DNA of 64,000 bases from Pseudomonas putida. Its GTDB lineage: Bacteria > Pseudomonadota > Gammaproteobacteria > Pseudomonadales > Pseudomonadaceae. A program made the translations under genes and the position numbers. The stretch spans positions 186,001 through 250,000 of the forward strand of contig NZ_SMTE01000005.1 of the NCBI RefSeq assembly GCF_004357765.1, written 5' to 3'. The notes beneath the pieces were generated by a model. The model was not told the DNA's origin. It searched no databases and worked only from the letters and a program-made list of their open reading frames with translations. This document shows positions 63,063-64,000 of the stretch, one piece after another (the stretch's first letter is position 1; each line of letters opens with the position of its first letter).

Positions 63063-63145
63063 TTCGCGGGTAAACCCGCTCCTACAGGTACTCCGTCGCT
63101 TCCGCAAACGGTGGCGTATCTGTAGGCGCGGGTTCACCCGCGAAG
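63063..63145. repeat. REPIN after yeiH
   Basis: Inverted REP elements built on CGCGGGTAAACCCGC at 63065-63079 and its counterpart ending 63145, about 35 bases apart. They lie between yeiH and ppnN. This is the same REP core that forms the centre of the 34-bp inverted repeat at 37415-37484. Confidence 0.88.
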
Positions 63146-63221
63146 CAGGCGACACGGTATAAAGTTTTTCCGGTATGGTGTTGTCAAAGAAGGATGTTTT
63201 ACCTGCACAGGAAAGACTTAG

Positions 63222-64000
63222 ATGCCTCAACGCAATGTCATCAATGCATCCGTCAGCCCCAAAGGCAGCCTGGAAACGCTGTCGCAACGTGAAGTTCAGC
63301 AACTGAGCGAAGTCGGTACCGGTAGCCTTTATACCTTGTTCCGCCAGTGCGCCCTGGCCATTCTCAACACCGGCGCCCATGTCGATAATGCCAAGACCAT
63401 CCTCGAAGCCTACAAGGACTTCGAAGTGCGTATCCATCAACAAGACCGCGGCGTACGCCTGGAACTGCTCAATGCCCCCGCCGACGCCTTCGTCGACGGC
63501 GAGATGATCGCCAGCACCCGCGAGATGCTGTTCAGCGCCCTGCGCGACATCGTCTACACCGAAAGCGAATTGGCCAGTCAACGCATCGACCTGGAGAGCT
63601 CCCAGGGCATCACCGACTACGTCTTCCACCTGCTGCGCAACGCCCGCACCCTGCGCCCAGGCGTGGAACCGAAAATGGTCGTGTGCTGGGGCGGGCATTC
63701 GATCAGTTCAGAGGAGTACCAGTACACCAAGAAGGTCGGCCACGAACTGGGCCTGCGCAAGCTGGACGTCTGCACCGGTTGCGGCCCTGGCGTGATGAAA
63801 GGCCCGATGAAGGGCGCGACCATCGCCCACGCCAAGCAACGGATGCATGGCAGCCGCTACCTGGGCCTGACCGAACCGGGCATCATCGCTGCCGAAGCGC
63901 CCAACCCGATCGTCAACGAACTGGTGATCCTGCCCGACATCGAGAAACGCCTCGAAGCCTTCGTGCGCGTGGGCCACGGCATCATCATCTTCCCCGGTGG
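63222..64000 (+). CDS. ppnN: Pyrimidine/purine nucleotide 5'-monophosphate nucleosidase, N-terminal part
   Basis: The frame starts at ATG 63222 and is open to the window end; 259 codons are visible of about 450 expected. It matches PpnN (YgdH), which cleaves nucleoside monophosphates to base and ribose-5-phosphate and is controlled by ppGpp in E. coli. The N-terminal regulatory region (MPQRNVINASVSPKGS, LFRQCALAILNTG) and the start of the LOG/Rossmann core (a VCWGGHSIS strand and TGCGPGVMKGPMKGA) are visible. The gene continues outside the window. Confidence 0.93.
   Translation, partial: MPQRNVINASVSPKGSLETLSQREVQQLSEVGTGSLYTLFRQCALAILNTGAHVDNAKTILEAYKDFEVRIHQQDRGVRLELLNAPADAFVDGEMIASTREMLFSALRDIVYTESELASQRIDLESSQGITDYVFHLLRNARTLRPGVEPKMVVCWGGHSISSEEYQYTKKVGHELGLRKLDVCTGCGPGVMKGPMKGATIAHAKQRMHGSRYLGLTEPGIIAAEAPNPIVNELVILPDIEKRLEAFVRVGHGIIIFPG

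Noticed and set aside
1-64000. Prophage, insertion sequences, CRISPR arrays, tRNA or rRNA genes
   Set aside because: No transposase, integrase, phage structural gene, repeat-spacer array, tRNA cloverleaf or rRNA segment was recognised. The only repeats are REP-type and short inverted elements.

Overview
The window is a stretch of a GC-rich gammaproteobacterial chromosome that reads throughout as a Pseudomonas, most probably of the P. putida group. The grounds are the metH - DUF2970 - cysI - DUF934 order, the oprB-gcd pair for periplasmic glucose oxidation, the glnT-glxBCD-amtB block, the NrtR-pncA-pncB block, and REP/REPIN palindromes of the Pseudomonas type (cores such as CGCGGGCAAGCCCGC and CGCGGGTAAACCCGC). 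No tRNA, rRNA, insertion sequence, prophage or CRISPR array was seen. The window is cut inside metH on the left and inside ppnN on the right.

Layout. 0-7.8 kb: metH end, a DUF2970 protein, a 37-residue membrane protein, sulfite reductase with its DUF934 partner, aldo/keto reductase DkgB, a membrane-anchored alpha/beta hydrolase and a DUF1348 protein. 7.8-16.6 kb: an Fsr-type efflux pump, several AraC and LysR regulators, an SDR lacking its usual catalytic Tyr/Lys, a tyrosine phosphatase fused to an autotransporter barrel, and a subtilase with Glu in place of the catalytic Asp. 16.7-26.5 kb: gcd and oprB, a large CACHE-HAMP-GAF-HD-GYP sensor, a stand-alone PBP2 and a glutathione transferase. 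26.6-32 kb: a five-gene SsuABC-like transporter/oxidoreductase operon with a divergent AraC regulator. 32.3-34 kb: a chemoreceptor.

The most interesting block is 34.0-42.5 kb. It holds an NCS1 nucleobase-type permease, two paralogous flavin reductases, a luciferase-like flavin monooxygenase, a PF06684 (AA_synth) protein, an alpha/beta hydrolase, an aldehyde dehydrogenase, a carboxymuconolactone-decarboxylase-like protein and a GntR/FCD regulator. It parallels the Rut pyrimidine pathway in logic but not in protein families. Two of its promoters share a 34-base block (29 identical) around the palindrome ATGGTATACCAT, and the divergent permease promoter carries a related site. This looks like a coherent, probably uncharacterised regulon for degrading a heterocycle or a cyclic ketone.

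42.5-64 kb: a Nudix hydrolase; two tail-to-tail hybrid histidine kinases; a second NCS1 permease; amtB with glxDCB and glnT, which resemble the N-methylglutamate synthase and gamma-glutamylmethylamide synthetase set, under an apparent XRE-cupin regulator; NrtR with pncA-pncB for NAD salvage; an MHS-type transporter divergent from a PAS-LuxR regulator with a perfect 18-bp palindrome between them; a LysR/YeiH pair; and the start of ppnN. Most intergenic gaps are short. The four longest (about 32.0-32.3, 35.4-35.7, 47.5-47.8 and 60.0-60.4 kb) are described as features or sites below.
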